Shown: positions 56,636-64,000 of the stretch, in pieces
How the letters are laid out: every line of letters starts with the position of its first letter
Position numbering within the stretch: the first letter of the stretch is position 1
Source: Microbulbifer elongatus
Lineage (GTDB): Bacteria > Pseudomonadota > Gammaproteobacteria > Pseudomonadales > Cellvibrionaceae
DNA length: 64,000 nt
Reading direction: 5' to 3'
Assembly: GCF_021165935.1 (NCBI RefSeq)
Contig: NZ_CP088953.1
Coordinates: forward strand, 744,001 to 808,000
The notes under the pieces: model-generated
The model's input: only the letters and a program-made list of their open reading frames with translations
Told to the model about the DNA's origin: nothing
Database searches by the model: none
Translations under genes and position numbers: made by a program

Positions 56636-58521
56636 AGACCTGGCTGCACTTTATTTCCGTTCCCGCTCTGGGCTTTGCCGGCACGGGCATCCCGATCGCT
56701 CCAGTGATGATCCAGGTGCAGGTCCGGATCCCGGCGGTCTTCCTGCAGGGCCTGCAGTAGTTGTTCGCGGTAGATCTTGGTTTTCGCCACGTGCTGGGAT
56801 TCGTCGCGCCAGTAGGGAAACAGCGACTCCAGCATACGCTGGTCGTGCTGTTTGAATCTGCGCGCAGAGCGCTGGGCCTGGTGTTTGGACAGGCCCAGCA
56901 GCTGCAGAGCACCCGCGCCGATCTCCAGTGCGCTGTCTACCGTCTCCCGATAGATATATTGCACCCCGGCTTCCATCAGCGCGTACTGATGCATGCGGTT
57001 GCGCGCCCGCGCGAGGATGGTGAGGTGTGGGAAATACTTCTGGATACGGCTGACGATCTCCAGAGAGGCGGCCTGATCACTCAGGGTGAGAATGACGATT
57101 TTCGCACTGTCTGCGCCCGCCGCATGGAGCAGGTCCTCCCGCGATGCATCGCCGTAATAGGCCTTGATACCGTAGCGGCGCACCAGCTCGAGCTGTTCGG
57201 CGTTGTGTTCCAGCAGCGTGGTATCGAATCCGCAGGCGTTCAGCAGGCGCCCGGCAATCTGCCCGTAACGGCCGTAGCCGATGATGATGACCGGCGAGCC
57301 GTCATCGTGGGGGCTGCTATCGGCTACATCCGGTTGCCGCGGGCCGCTGAAGAAGCGCGGCTGGATTAATCGCTCATAGGCCATCAGCAACAGCGGCGTA
57401 AATGCCATGGATAGAGCGATCAACGCAATCAGAATGCTGCTGACATCCGCCGGCAGCACATGATTCTGACTGGCGTAAGCCAGCAAGACGAATCCAAATT
57501 CCCCCGCCTGGGCCAGAGACAGGGCAAACAGCCAGTCTTCTCCCCGCGCCATACCGCGCAGGCGTGCCAGCGCGAACAGGATGGCGAATTTCACCAGCAC
57601 CAGCAGGGTCAGCAGGCCGAGTAACAGCAGAGGCTGTTGCATCACCAGTCCCAGATCCAGATTGGCCCCGACGGCGAGGAAAAACAGCCCCAGTAGCAGA
57701 CCCTTGAAGGGCTCTATGTCCGCTTCCAGTTCGTGGCGGAACTCGCTGTCTGCCAGTACCACACCGGCAATAAAGGTGCCGAGTGCCGGTGACAGATTCA
57801 GCGCCGACATGATCGCCGCCGCACTCAAAACGATCAGCAGCGCGCAGGCGGTAAACAACTCCCGGGTGCGGGTACCCACTACGATGCGCAGCAGTGGTGT
57901 CAGCAGGTAGCGGCCGGCCAGAATCAGTCCGGTTACCGCCCCCAGAACGGCCAGCGCATAGGTCCAGCCTTGCAGGTCATTGGGATCGCTGGCGATTTCC
58001 ACGGTGGCCAGTAGTGGCAGCAGGGCCAGAATGGGAATGACGGCAATATCCTGAAACAGCAGCACACTGAACGCATTGCGTCCGCCCTCGGTTTTGAGCA
58101 GGTCTTTTTCCGATAGCGACTGCAATACAATCGCAGTGGAGGACAGCGCCAGCACCAGACCGATTGCGGTTGCGGTGCGCCAGCCAAAATCGAACAGCAC
58201 CATGGCCAGGCCACAGATGGCAACGGCGGTGAGCAGTACCTGGGCGCCACCGGTGCCGAATATGGCGCCGCGCAATGCCCACAATTTTCGCGGCTGTAAC
58301 TCGAGACCGATCAGGAACAGCATCAGCGCCACCCCGAATTCGGCGAAGTGCAGCTCTTCACTGGTGTCCCCCACCAGTCCGAAGGTATGAGGGCCTATCA
58401 GCACGCCCGCGACCAGGTAGCCGAGTACCGAGCCAAAGCCCAGCCGCTTGGCGAGTGGTACCGAGACCACCGCTGCGGCGAGAAAGATAACGGTCTGAAG
58501 CAGGAAATTGTCGTGCGGCAT
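56632..58521 (-). CDS. Monovalent cation:proton antiporter, CPA2 family (KefB/YbaL-like)
   Basis: The 629-residue product has an N-terminal membrane domain of about 12 segments with GYLVAGVLIGPHTFG and FGVALMLFLIGLELQPRKLW. A TrkA-N (RCK) domain follows from about residue 410 with the NAD-binding PVIIIGYGRYGQIAGRLLNA and HAAGADSAKIVILTLSD. The Lys/Arg/His-rich tail is typical. K+/H+ exchange is likely, though glutathione gating is not shown. It is in an operon with the upstream CPA1 gene, with 42 bases between. Confidence 0.9.
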   Translation of the reverse strand: MPHDNFLLQTVIFLAAAVVSVPLAKRLGFGSVLGYLVAGVLIGPHTFGLVGDTSEELHFAEFGVALMLFLIGLELQPRKLWALRGAIFGTGGAQVLLTAVAICGLAMVLFDFGWRTATAIGLVLALSSTAIVLQSLSEKDLLKTEGGRNAFSVLLFQDIAVIPILALLPLLATVEIASDPNDLQGWTYALAVLGAVTGLILAGRYLLTPLLRIVVGTRTRELFTACALLIVLSAAAIMSALNLSPALGTFIAGVVLADSEFRHELEADIEPFKGLLLGLFFLAVGANLDLGLVMQQPLLLLGLLTLLVLVKFAILFALARLRGMARGEDWLFALSLAQAGEFGFVLLAYASQNHVLPADVSSILIALIALSMAFTPLLLMAYERLIQPRFFSGPRQPDVADSSPHDDGSPVIIIGYGRYGQIAGRLLNACGFDTTLLEHNAEQLELVRRYGIKAYYGDASREDLLHAAGADSAKIVILTLSDQAASLEIVSRIQKYFPHLTILARARNRMHQYALMEAGVQYIYRETVDSALEIGAGALQLLGLSKHQAQRSARRFKQHDQRMLESLFPYWRDESQHVAKTKIYREQLLQALQEDRRDPDLHLDHHWSDRDARAGKAQSGNGNKVQPGL

Positions 58522-58563
58522 GAACTGGTTTACTGGCTTAAACGGGGCCGCAGAGCGGCAATA

Positions 58564-59877
58564 TTAATCGGCTTGTGGCGTCGGCGGCTCGTTTTCAGAG
58601 AAGCTGGCCTCCCGGCTGCGACGGATCAGTGGCGCAATGGTGGAGCCCTGTACCACGATGGAGAAGAGTACCACGCCGTAGGTCATCACCACCCACAGGT
58701 GGCGCAGGTCGTGGGTGGCGTCTTCAAGCACACCATCCACCACATAGCCGGCGGGTATCGACATTGCCAACGCCAGCGCAAGGCCGCCGCGCAGGCCACC
58801 CCAGATCAGAATACGTTCGGTGTAGGGGTGGTAGCGGCGATGGCGTTTCAGGAAAAGGAACGGTACACCGACTGCGGCCACCCGTCCCAGCAGCACAATC
58901 ACGATGGCGGCAACGATCAGCACATAGTCGATGGGTTTGAAGTCGATGGTGATCAGGAACAGGCCCACCATCAGGAACAGGATTCCGTTGAGAAACTCTT
59001 CGGTAATGGACCAGAAGTTATCCAGCTCGTGCTGACTCATCCGCGAGAAGCCTTTCTCACGGGTAAAGTTACCGATAATGATTCCCGCCACCACCATTGC
59101 GAGAGCCCCTGACACGCCGAGCATATTGGCTGCGGCAAAACCGGCAGTGGGTATCACCAGGGTCAGCAACAGTTCCAGACTGTGGTCGTTGGTGGAGCAG
59201 ATCAGCCAGTGAAACAGGCCGCCGGTGGCGAGGCCCAGGGCGATACCGCCGAGAGCTTCCACCAGAAAAAGGTGACTGATCGCGGCTACAGTAGGCTCGG
59301 TACCCTGGAACGCCAGGGCGTAAATGACCGCAAACACCACCATACCGAAGCCATCGTTAAACAGGGACTCCCCTTCCACCTGAATGGAGACCTGCTCCGG
59401 TGCGCGCATGCTCTTGATAATGGCGAGCACGGCGATGGGGTCGGTGGGGGAGATCAGCGCGCCAAACAGCAGGCAGTACACCAGTGCCACCGGCATGCCG
59501 ATCAGGCCAAAGAAGAAATACAGCATATAGCCGACGGCAAAGGTGGAAATCAGTGTACCAACGATGGCCAGCAGGGCGATCTCCACCTTCTGGTTACGCA
59601 ACATCAACAGGTCGATGTGCAGGGAGCCCGCAAACAGCAGGAAGCCCAGCATTCCCTTCAACAGCAGGTCTGGCAGGTTCATCAGCGGCAGCAACTGTGC
59701 CACCCAGTCGCGCAATTCAACCACTTCCAGTTTGCCGAGGCCGGTGACGATCAGGGAAAGCGCCAGCGAGCCAGCGGTAATGGCGATGGTGGTCTGGGTA
59801 CGCAGTACATACTGGTTGATAAACCCCAGGAACACGGACACCGCAGCGAGAAAACAGAAGATGTAATAGACGTCCAT
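58564..59877 (-). CDS. Cation:proton antiporter, CPA1 (NhaP-like) family
   Basis: The 437-residue membrane protein has about 12 segments. LLLKGMLGFLLFAGSLHIDL, LLFGALISPTDPIAVLAIIK (the TDP motif of CPA1) and GESLFNDGFGMVVFAVIYAL (ND ion-binding motif) are diagnostic. GGLRGGLALALAMSIP is the conserved arginine-containing segment. There is no large cytoplasmic tail. It is first in a two-gene minus-strand operon with the CPA2 gene, probably for pH and Na+/K+ balance of a marine cell. Confidence 0.92.
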   Translation of the reverse strand: MDVYYIFCFLAAVSVFLGFINQYVLRTQTTIAITAGSLALSLIVTGLGKLEVVELRDWVAQLLPLMNLPDLLLKGMLGFLLFAGSLHIDLLMLRNQKVEIALLAIVGTLISTFAVGYMLYFFFGLIGMPVALVYCLLFGALISPTDPIAVLAIIKSMRAPEQVSIQVEGESLFNDGFGMVVFAVIYALAFQGTEPTVAAISHLFLVEALGGIALGLATGGLFHWLICSTNDHSLELLLTLVIPTAGFAAANMLGVSGALAMVVAGIIIGNFTREKGFSRMSQHELDNFWSITEEFLNGILFLMVGLFLITIDFKPIDYVLIVAAIVIVLLGRVAAVGVPFLFLKRHRRYHPYTERILIWGGLRGGLALALAMSIPAGYVVDGVLEDATHDLRHLWVVMTYGVVLFSIVVQGSTIAPLIRRSREASFSENEPPTPQAD

Positions 59878-59956
59878 GTGCGCGGGGGAACTCCAATAGC
59901 GGGACTTAAACAGCGGGGCTTAGCAATAAAAATTGACGGTCTGCGTCTCACAGCAG

Positions 59957-59975
59957 GAGCCTGCCCGGCAGGCTC
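59957..59975. terminator. Compact hairpin between the antiporter and pirin genes
   Basis: GAGCCTGCC-C-GGCAGGCTC: near-perfect, GC-rich hairpin 38 bases after the pirin stop. It has no T-run on either strand, so a termination role is uncertain. Confidence 0.4.
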
Positions 59976-60012
59976 TTGCACAATCGGCATCCTTCCTGAA
60001 CCCCGCGAGGCG

Positions 60013-60906
60013 TCAATCGGTCAGTGTGCCGTTATTGTAGTCGCGCACTGCCTGCTCGATCTCTTCCCGAGAGTTCATGACAAAAGGGCCGTAGTGCGCG
60101 ATGGGCTCATCCAGAGGTGTCCCGTGCAGCAATAGCAAACCGGTGTCCTCGTCTGGCGCGCGCAATTGTATGGAATCTCCGTCACCAAACAACACCAGAT
60201 TGCCGCGATTGACCACACCGCGCCCGGTGTCCAGCGCGCCGCGGTAAATATAGGCCAGCACCGAATGGGATCGCGGGACTGGCAGGATGACTTCCGTGCC
60301 AGCATTCAGGCGCAGATCCGCCACCGCAGCCTCCGCCGCCGCCTCCAGTAGCGGGCCACATTCTGGCTCACCGCCAATCTGCCACGGGCCGGCGATCAGT
60401 CGGATCAGCGAGCCATTCTCATCCAGTGTGAGTTCCCGCACCTGTTCCGGCTGAATATCCCGCCACGCCGGTTTACTCATCTTGTCCTTCGCCGCCATGT
60501 TGATCCACAGCTGGAAGCCGTGCATTCCACCCTCGCCCTGGGAGGGCATTTCCGAGTGGATAATGCCGCGGCCGGCACGCATCCACTGAGCGCCGCCCTC
60601 TTTGATGGCGCCGCGGTTGCCCAGGTGATCCTGGTGCTCGAATTCGCCGCTCAACATATAAGTGAGCGTTTCGATACCCCGGTGTGGGTGTGGCGGGAAT
60701 CCACCGATATAGTCGTCGGAATTTTCCGAGCGGATCTCGTCGATCATCAGAAACGGGCTGAAGTCCGGGGACTGGAAGCCCGCCACCCGGTGAATCTTGA
60801 CTCCGGCGCCGTCGGCAGATGGATGGCCGGCCACAACCCGGGTTGCGGGGCGAATACGGGCGTCGCCCGTACTGTTCTCAGTGACCTTGTGTGTGATATT
60901 AGGCAT
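60013..60906 (-). CDS. Pirin family bicupin protein
   Basis: The 297-residue protein has the N-terminal cupin with the metal-site block GGFPPHPHRGIETLTYML and, further on, GIIHSEMP, and a second cupin at about 180-280. Pirins are non-heme iron proteins; some show quercetinase activity or act as redox sensors. I chose the ATG at 60906 with GGAG upstream. It is divergent from a LysR gene, the common regulator-target arrangement (compare yhaK/yhaJ in E. coli). Confidence 0.92.
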   Translation of the reverse strand: MPNITHKVTENSTGDARIRPATRVVAGHPSADGAGVKIHRVAGFQSPDFSPFLMIDEIRSENSDDYIGGFPPHPHRGIETLTYMLSGEFEHQDHLGNRGAIKEGGAQWMRAGRGIIHSEMPSQGEGGMHGFQLWINMAAKDKMSKPAWRDIQPEQVRELTLDENGSLIRLIAGPWQIGGEPECGPLLEAAAEAAVADLRLNAGTEVILPVPRSHSVLAYIYRGALDTGRGVVNRGNLVLFGDGDSIQLRAPDEDTGLLLLHGTPLDEPIAHYGPFVMNSREEIEQAVRDYNNGTLTD

Positions 60907-60978
60907 GGTTCTGCTGCTCCATTTCCGGCAGTATAGGCCGATAAAATCGCCAGAAAATGGCAAATAATCGCAGCTAAT

Positions 60979-60995
60979 ATTCGACAGGCTCGATA
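60979..60995. promoter_or_regulatory. Candidate LysR binding site between pirin and LysR genes
   Basis: TATTCGACAGGCTCGATAG contains the TCGA-N5-TCGA inverted repeat in the T-N11-A style of LysR proteins. It is centred in the 152-base divergent gap. Confidence 0.35.
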
Positions 60996-61058
60996 GATTA
61001 ACCGGATTTCCGTGTTACTCCGCGGAATCAGCCTCACAACCCGGACAAAGGACAGTCA

Positions 61059-61946
61059 ATGGCCAAGGTAACGCTGGAACAGTGGCGTATGTTTCAGGCA
61101 GTGGTGGAATACGGTGGCTTTTCCCAGGCCGCAGAGGCGGTGCACAAAAGCCAGTCGTCGATCAATCACGCGGTGCACAAGTTGCAGGAGAGTCTGGGCG
61201 TAGCGCTGTTGGAGGTACGCGGGCGCAAGGCGGAACTGACCGATGCCGGGCGCGTGCTACTCAACCGCGCCGGAGGATTGCTGGATGAAGCGGAGGCACT
61301 GGAGTCCGTTGCCGCCAGTCTTGCGGAGGGTACCGAGGCGCAGTTGCGTCTGGCGGTGGATGTCCTGTTTGATTACGAGGCCCTGTTCAACGCGGTGGAG
61401 CGCTTTGCCAGTGAATACCCGCACACCCGCCTGGAAATCCGCGAGACGGTGCTCTCCGGCGGCGAGGAGCTACTGCTGCAACAGGAGGTGGATTTCATTC
61501 TTACCGCGCGGGTTCCCCAGGGCTTTGTGGGCGAACCGGTCTCGCGAGTAAAGTTTGTGCCGGTGGCCCACCCGGACCACCCGCTCCATCAGCTTGGGCG
61601 ACCAGTAAATCGCGAGGACCTGAAAGCGGCGCGGCAGATCGTGATGCGGGATTCCGCGTTGAAGAACCGCCAGGACGCTGGCTGGCTCGGCTCGGATCAG
61701 CGTATTACCGTCACCAACGTGCATACCTCCATTGAGTTGATCGAACGCGGCCTGGGCTTTGCCTGGCTGCCGCAGACCCGCATTCGCGATTCCCTCTCCG
61801 CCGACCGCCTGTTACCCCTGCGCACCGAAGAGCCCTGGGAGCGGGAAGCCACCGTCTATCTGGTGTACGCTGACCGCGACCGCGCCGGCCCCGCTGCCTG
61901 CCTGTTGCTGCGCGCGCTGCGCGAAGGCCTGCCGCCGGTCGAATGA
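61059..61946 (+). CDS. LysR-family transcriptional regulator (YhaJ-like by context)
   Basis: The 295-residue regulator has an N-terminal winged helix (VTLEQWRMFQAVVEYGGFSQ, then AAEAVHKSQSSINHAVHKLQ) and a C-terminal periplasmic-binding-like effector domain (about 90-295). It is divergent from the pirin gene and upstream of an oxidoreductase, DoxX and a glutathionyl-hydroquinone reductase. In E. coli, YhaJ sits by pirin yhaK and activates yqjF (DoxX) in response to quinol-type compounds. By analogy this regulator may sense aromatic or quinone stress. The effector is not shown by sequence. Confidence 0.88.
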   Translation: MAKVTLEQWRMFQAVVEYGGFSQAAEAVHKSQSSINHAVHKLQESLGVALLEVRGRKAELTDAGRVLLNRAGGLLDEAEALESVAASLAEGTEAQLRLAVDVLFDYEALFNAVERFASEYPHTRLEIRETVLSGGEELLLQQEVDFILTARVPQGFVGEPVSRVKFVPVAHPDHPLHQLGRPVNREDLKAARQIVMRDSALKNRQDAGWLGSDQRITVTNVHTSIELIERGLGFAWLPQTRIRDSLSADRLLPLRTEEPWEREATVYLVYADRDRAGPAACLLLRALREGLPPVE

Positions 61947-61998
61947 TGGCAGCGACTGATTGTCGCCGGGTTTCCAATGGTTAAAAGGGGTGGAATAG

Positions 61999-62985
61999 AT
62001 GGCAAGTGAAAGCGCTGAAATTCGCTGGGGCATTATTGGCTGCGGCGATGTTACCGAGCTGAAAAGTGGCCCTGCGTTCAACAAGGTGGCCGGCTCAAAA
62101 CTGCTCGCGGTAATGCGCAGGGACAAGGAAAAGCTGCGCGATTACGCCGCTCGCCACGGTGTGCCGAAAACCCATGCCAGTGCCGACGATCTGATCAACG
62201 ATCCGGAGATCGATGCCATTTATGTGGCAACCCCGCCGGGGAGCCATCGCGAGTATGCACTGAAGATAGCAAGTGCCAACAAACACTGTTGTCTGGAAAA
62301 GCCCATGGCGCTCAACTATGCCGAGTGTGAGGAAATCGCTGCGGCATTCGACGGGCTGGATGCACAGCTGTTTGTGGCCTATTACCGCCGCTCCCTGCCC
62401 CGTTTCGAACAGGTGAGACAGTGGATCGATAGCGGCCGAATTGGCGCCATCCGGCATATCAACTGGAGTTATGCGCGCGGCCCCTCTGCCGCGGATCTGT
62501 CACCGGAGTACGACTGGCGCACCGACCCGGCGGTATCCGGTGGTGGGCACTTTGTCGACCTCGCCTGCCATGGCCTCGACCTGTTTATCCACCTGGCTGG
62601 TGACATCGCCGAAGCCCGCGGTATCGCGGTCAATCAGCAGAATCTGTATGACGCTGAAGATGCGGTTTCCGCCTGCTGGGTATTTGAAAATGGCGCCACC
62701 GGTGCCGGCTTCTGGAATTTCGGCGCCAGTGACTACTGTGACGAGGTGGTGATCTACGGCGCCAAAGGCACAATCCGCTTTTCCGTGTTTGCGGAGAATC
62801 CACTGCAGCTCGAAGCGGGCGATGACCGCGAAACCGCCGATATTGCCCACCCGGAAAATATTCAGTTCTTCCATATCGAAAACATGGTGAAGCACCTGAA
62901 TGGCGTGGGCCGGCACCCGGTCGCCGGCTCTGAGGGCGGCAAGGCCTCCCGGGCCATGGACCAGATTCTGGCGGGGTTTGGCTAA
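61999..62985 (+). CDS. Gfo/Idh/MocA family NAD(P)-dependent oxidoreductase
   Basis: The 328-residue protein has an N-terminal Rossmann domain (IRWGIIGCGDVTELKSGPAF) and the family signature CLEKPMALNYAECEE at about residues 95-110. The C-terminal alpha/beta domain has the catalytic-region SGGGHFVDLACHGLDLFIHL. Members oxidise or isomerise sugars and polyols. The substrate is unknown. It follows the LysR gene by 52 bases on the same strand. A terminator hairpin overlaps its stop codon. Confidence 0.88.
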   Translation: MASESAEIRWGIIGCGDVTELKSGPAFNKVAGSKLLAVMRRDKEKLRDYAARHGVPKTHASADDLINDPEIDAIYVATPPGSHREYALKIASANKHCCLEKPMALNYAECEEIAAAFDGLDAQLFVAYYRRSLPRFEQVRQWIDSGRIGAIRHINWSYARGPSAADLSPEYDWRTDPAVSGGGHFVDLACHGLDLFIHLAGDIAEARGIAVNQQNLYDAEDAVSACWVFENGATGAGFWNFGASDYCDEVVIYGAKGTIRFSVFAENPLQLEAGDDRETADIAHPENIQFFHIENMVKHLNGVGRHPVAGSEGGKASRAMDQILAGFG

Positions 62986-63003
62986 ACCCCGCTTTCCCGT
63001 TTT
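62971..63003 (+). terminator. Terminator overlapping the oxidoreductase stop codon
   Basis: GCGGGGTTT-GGCT-AAACCCCGC followed by TTTCCCGTTTTT. The TAA stop lies at the loop-stem border, so coding sequence forms the left arm. Confidence 0.75.
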
Positions 63004-63067
63004 TATTCAGGTTCCCTGCTAAAAAGTCCCTTCGAAAAAGTCGATTCTTTCCGCCGAAAAACTGCGG

Positions 63068-63095
63068 TTTTCATCGCGAAATCTCGAATTACACT
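63068..63095 (+). promoter_or_regulatory. Possible promoter for the DoxX / GS-HQR pair
   Basis: TTTTCA (63068-63073) and TACACT (63090-63095) with a 16-base spacer, 72 bases before the DoxX start. Confidence 0.4.
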
Positions 63096-63166
63096 AAACA
63101 GCGTTGTCACTCCATACACTTGCTCCCTTGAAACCCTGTTTGAGGGAGCTGCACGAGGACTTCGTT

Positions 63167-63571
63167 ATGAACAGCCCTGTACTTTGCGATTTCACCAAGC
63201 TGGTGGGACGTATTCTGATGTCGGTAATGTTTATCGTTGCCGGCTATAGCAAGATCGGCGCCTATGCCGGTACCCAGGAATATATGGCCTCCGCCGGTGT
63301 GCCTGGATTTTTTCTGCCATTAGTAATCCTGCTGGAGCTGGGTGGCGGTCTCGCCATTCTGTTCGGCTTCTTTACCCGCTGGGTGGCACTGGCGATCGCC
63401 GCCTTCTGTCTGATCAGCGCATGGATGTTCCACAATGTGCCCGGTGATCAGATGCAGCAGATCATGTTTATGAAAAATATCACCATTGCCGGCGGCTTTC
63501 TGATTCTGGCCTGCGCTGGCGCGGGCCGATTCAGCTTTGACCACGCCATGGCCAAAGTGAAGAGCAAATAA
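63167..63571 (+). CDS. DoxX family membrane protein (YqjF-like)
   Basis: The 134-residue protein has four membrane segments and the DoxX pattern VGRILMSVMFIVAGYSKIGA and VILLELGGGLAILFGFFTRW. I chose the ATG at 63167 with a GAGGA site. The next gene starts 12 bases after its stop. In E. coli the DoxX gene yqjF precedes yqjG in the same way. Confidence 0.9.
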   Translation: MNSPVLCDFTKLVGRILMSVMFIVAGYSKIGAYAGTQEYMASAGVPGFFLPLVILLELGGGLAILFGFFTRWVALAIAAFCLISAWMFHNVPGDQMQQIMFMKNITIAGGFLILACAGAGRFSFDHAMAKVKSK

Positions 63572-63583
63572 GGAGACGCTGCG

Positions 63584-64000
63584 ATGGGACTGCTGGTAAA
63601 CGGCGAGTGGAAAGACAAGTGGTACGACACGGACAAAAGCGGCGGTGAATTCGAGCGCGAGGCGGCGCAGCTGCGCAACTGGGTCACCGCCGATGGCAGC
63701 GCTGGCCCCAGTGGCGAGGGCGGTTTCGAGGCGGAGAAAGGTCGCTACCACCTCTACGTCTCCCTCGCCTGCCCCTGGGCCCACCGCACCCTGATATTCC
63801 GCAAGCTCAAGGGGCTGGAGGACTACATCGGTGTCTCCGTGGTCAGCCCCTACATGATGGAAAACGGCTGGACCTTTGACGAAGACGAAGGCAGCAGTGG
63901 CGATCATTTATACGGCAGCGACTACCTGCACCAGATCTATACCCGCAACCGCCCCGACTACTCCGGGCGGGTGACGGTGCCGGTGTTGTGGGACAAGCAA
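63584..64000 (+). CDS. yqjG: Glutathionyl-hydroquinone reductase (YqjG/Xi-class GST), partial
   Basis: 139 codons are present before the right edge. The protein starts with MGLLVNGEWKDKWYDTDKSG and contains YVSLACPWAHRTLIFRKLKG, the Xi-class active site with the catalytic Cys of CPWAHR. These enzymes reduce glutathionyl-hydroquinones to hydroquinones. An AGGAGA site precedes the ATG. Only the N-terminal thioredoxin-like half is visible. Confidence 0.93.
   Translation, partial: MGLLVNGEWKDKWYDTDKSGGEFEREAAQLRNWVTADGSAGPSGEGGFEAEKGRYHLYVSLACPWAHRTLIFRKLKGLEDYIGVSVVSPYMMENGWTFDEDEGSSGDHLYGSDYLHQIYTRNRPDYSGRVTVPVLWDKQ

Overview
The window looks like the replication-origin-proximal part of the chromosome of a marine, polysaccharide-degrading gammaproteobacterium. 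Poly-serine linkers, alginate lyases of families PL7 and PL6, a probable GlyGly-CTERM surface protein and moderately high GC suggest Microbulbifer or a close relative in the Cellvibrionales. This is inference from gene content, not a species identification.

Positions 1-19,900 are the conserved origin core: dnaA (cut by the left edge, minus strand), then rpmH-rnpA-yidD-yidC-mnmE, a CynX-type transporter on the minus strand, then mnmG-rsmG-parA-parB and the complete ATP synthase operon atpIBEFHAGDC. Two separate clusters of DnaA boxes are visible, one between dnaA and rpmH and one with a long AT-rich flank upstream of mnmG. Either could be oriC.

Positions 19,970-35,290 carry an RssA-like patatin protein with a secreted HExxH protein, a large secreted beta-propeller/amidohydrolase fusion, an FNT channel, and the cell-wall precursor genes glmU, glmR and glmS. 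A three-gene 2-oxoacid dehydrogenase operon (E1 alpha, E1 beta, E2) sits inside the glmU-glmR-glmS neighbourhood. Five copies of an intergenic palindromic repeat lie in the first 34 kb. Each folds on paper into an outer stem enclosing two hairpins. The stem sequences differ between copies yet stay complementary within each copy, and the loops keep a TCCC/TCCA-like sequence. I see no standard feature type that explains it.

Positions 35,290-52,480 are accessory and surface functions: a calcium-repeat, GLUG-like protein with a C-terminal sorting signal, two tandem PL7 alginate lyase lipoproteins, a cyanide-insensitive-type bd oxidase with a 38-residue third subunit, a Fur-boxed TonB-dependent receptor divergent from PepSY and small membrane genes, and a PL6 alginate lyase with two CBM32-like domains. 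Palindromes resembling the ExuR/UxuR uronate operator lie upstream of both alginate lyase loci, suggesting one uronate-responsive regulator whose gene is outside the window.

Positions 52,480-64,000 hold a lipocalin, a periplasmic FAD dehydrogenase complex (small Tat subunit, GMC flavoprotein with a cysteine cluster, triheme cytochrome c), two cation/proton antiporters, and a pirin / LysR / oxidoreductase / DoxX / glutathionyl-hydroquinone reductase group that resembles the E. coli yhaK-yhaJ-yqjF-yqjG quinone-stress set. The last gene runs off the right edge. No rRNA, tRNA, CRISPR array or intact insertion sequence was seen.
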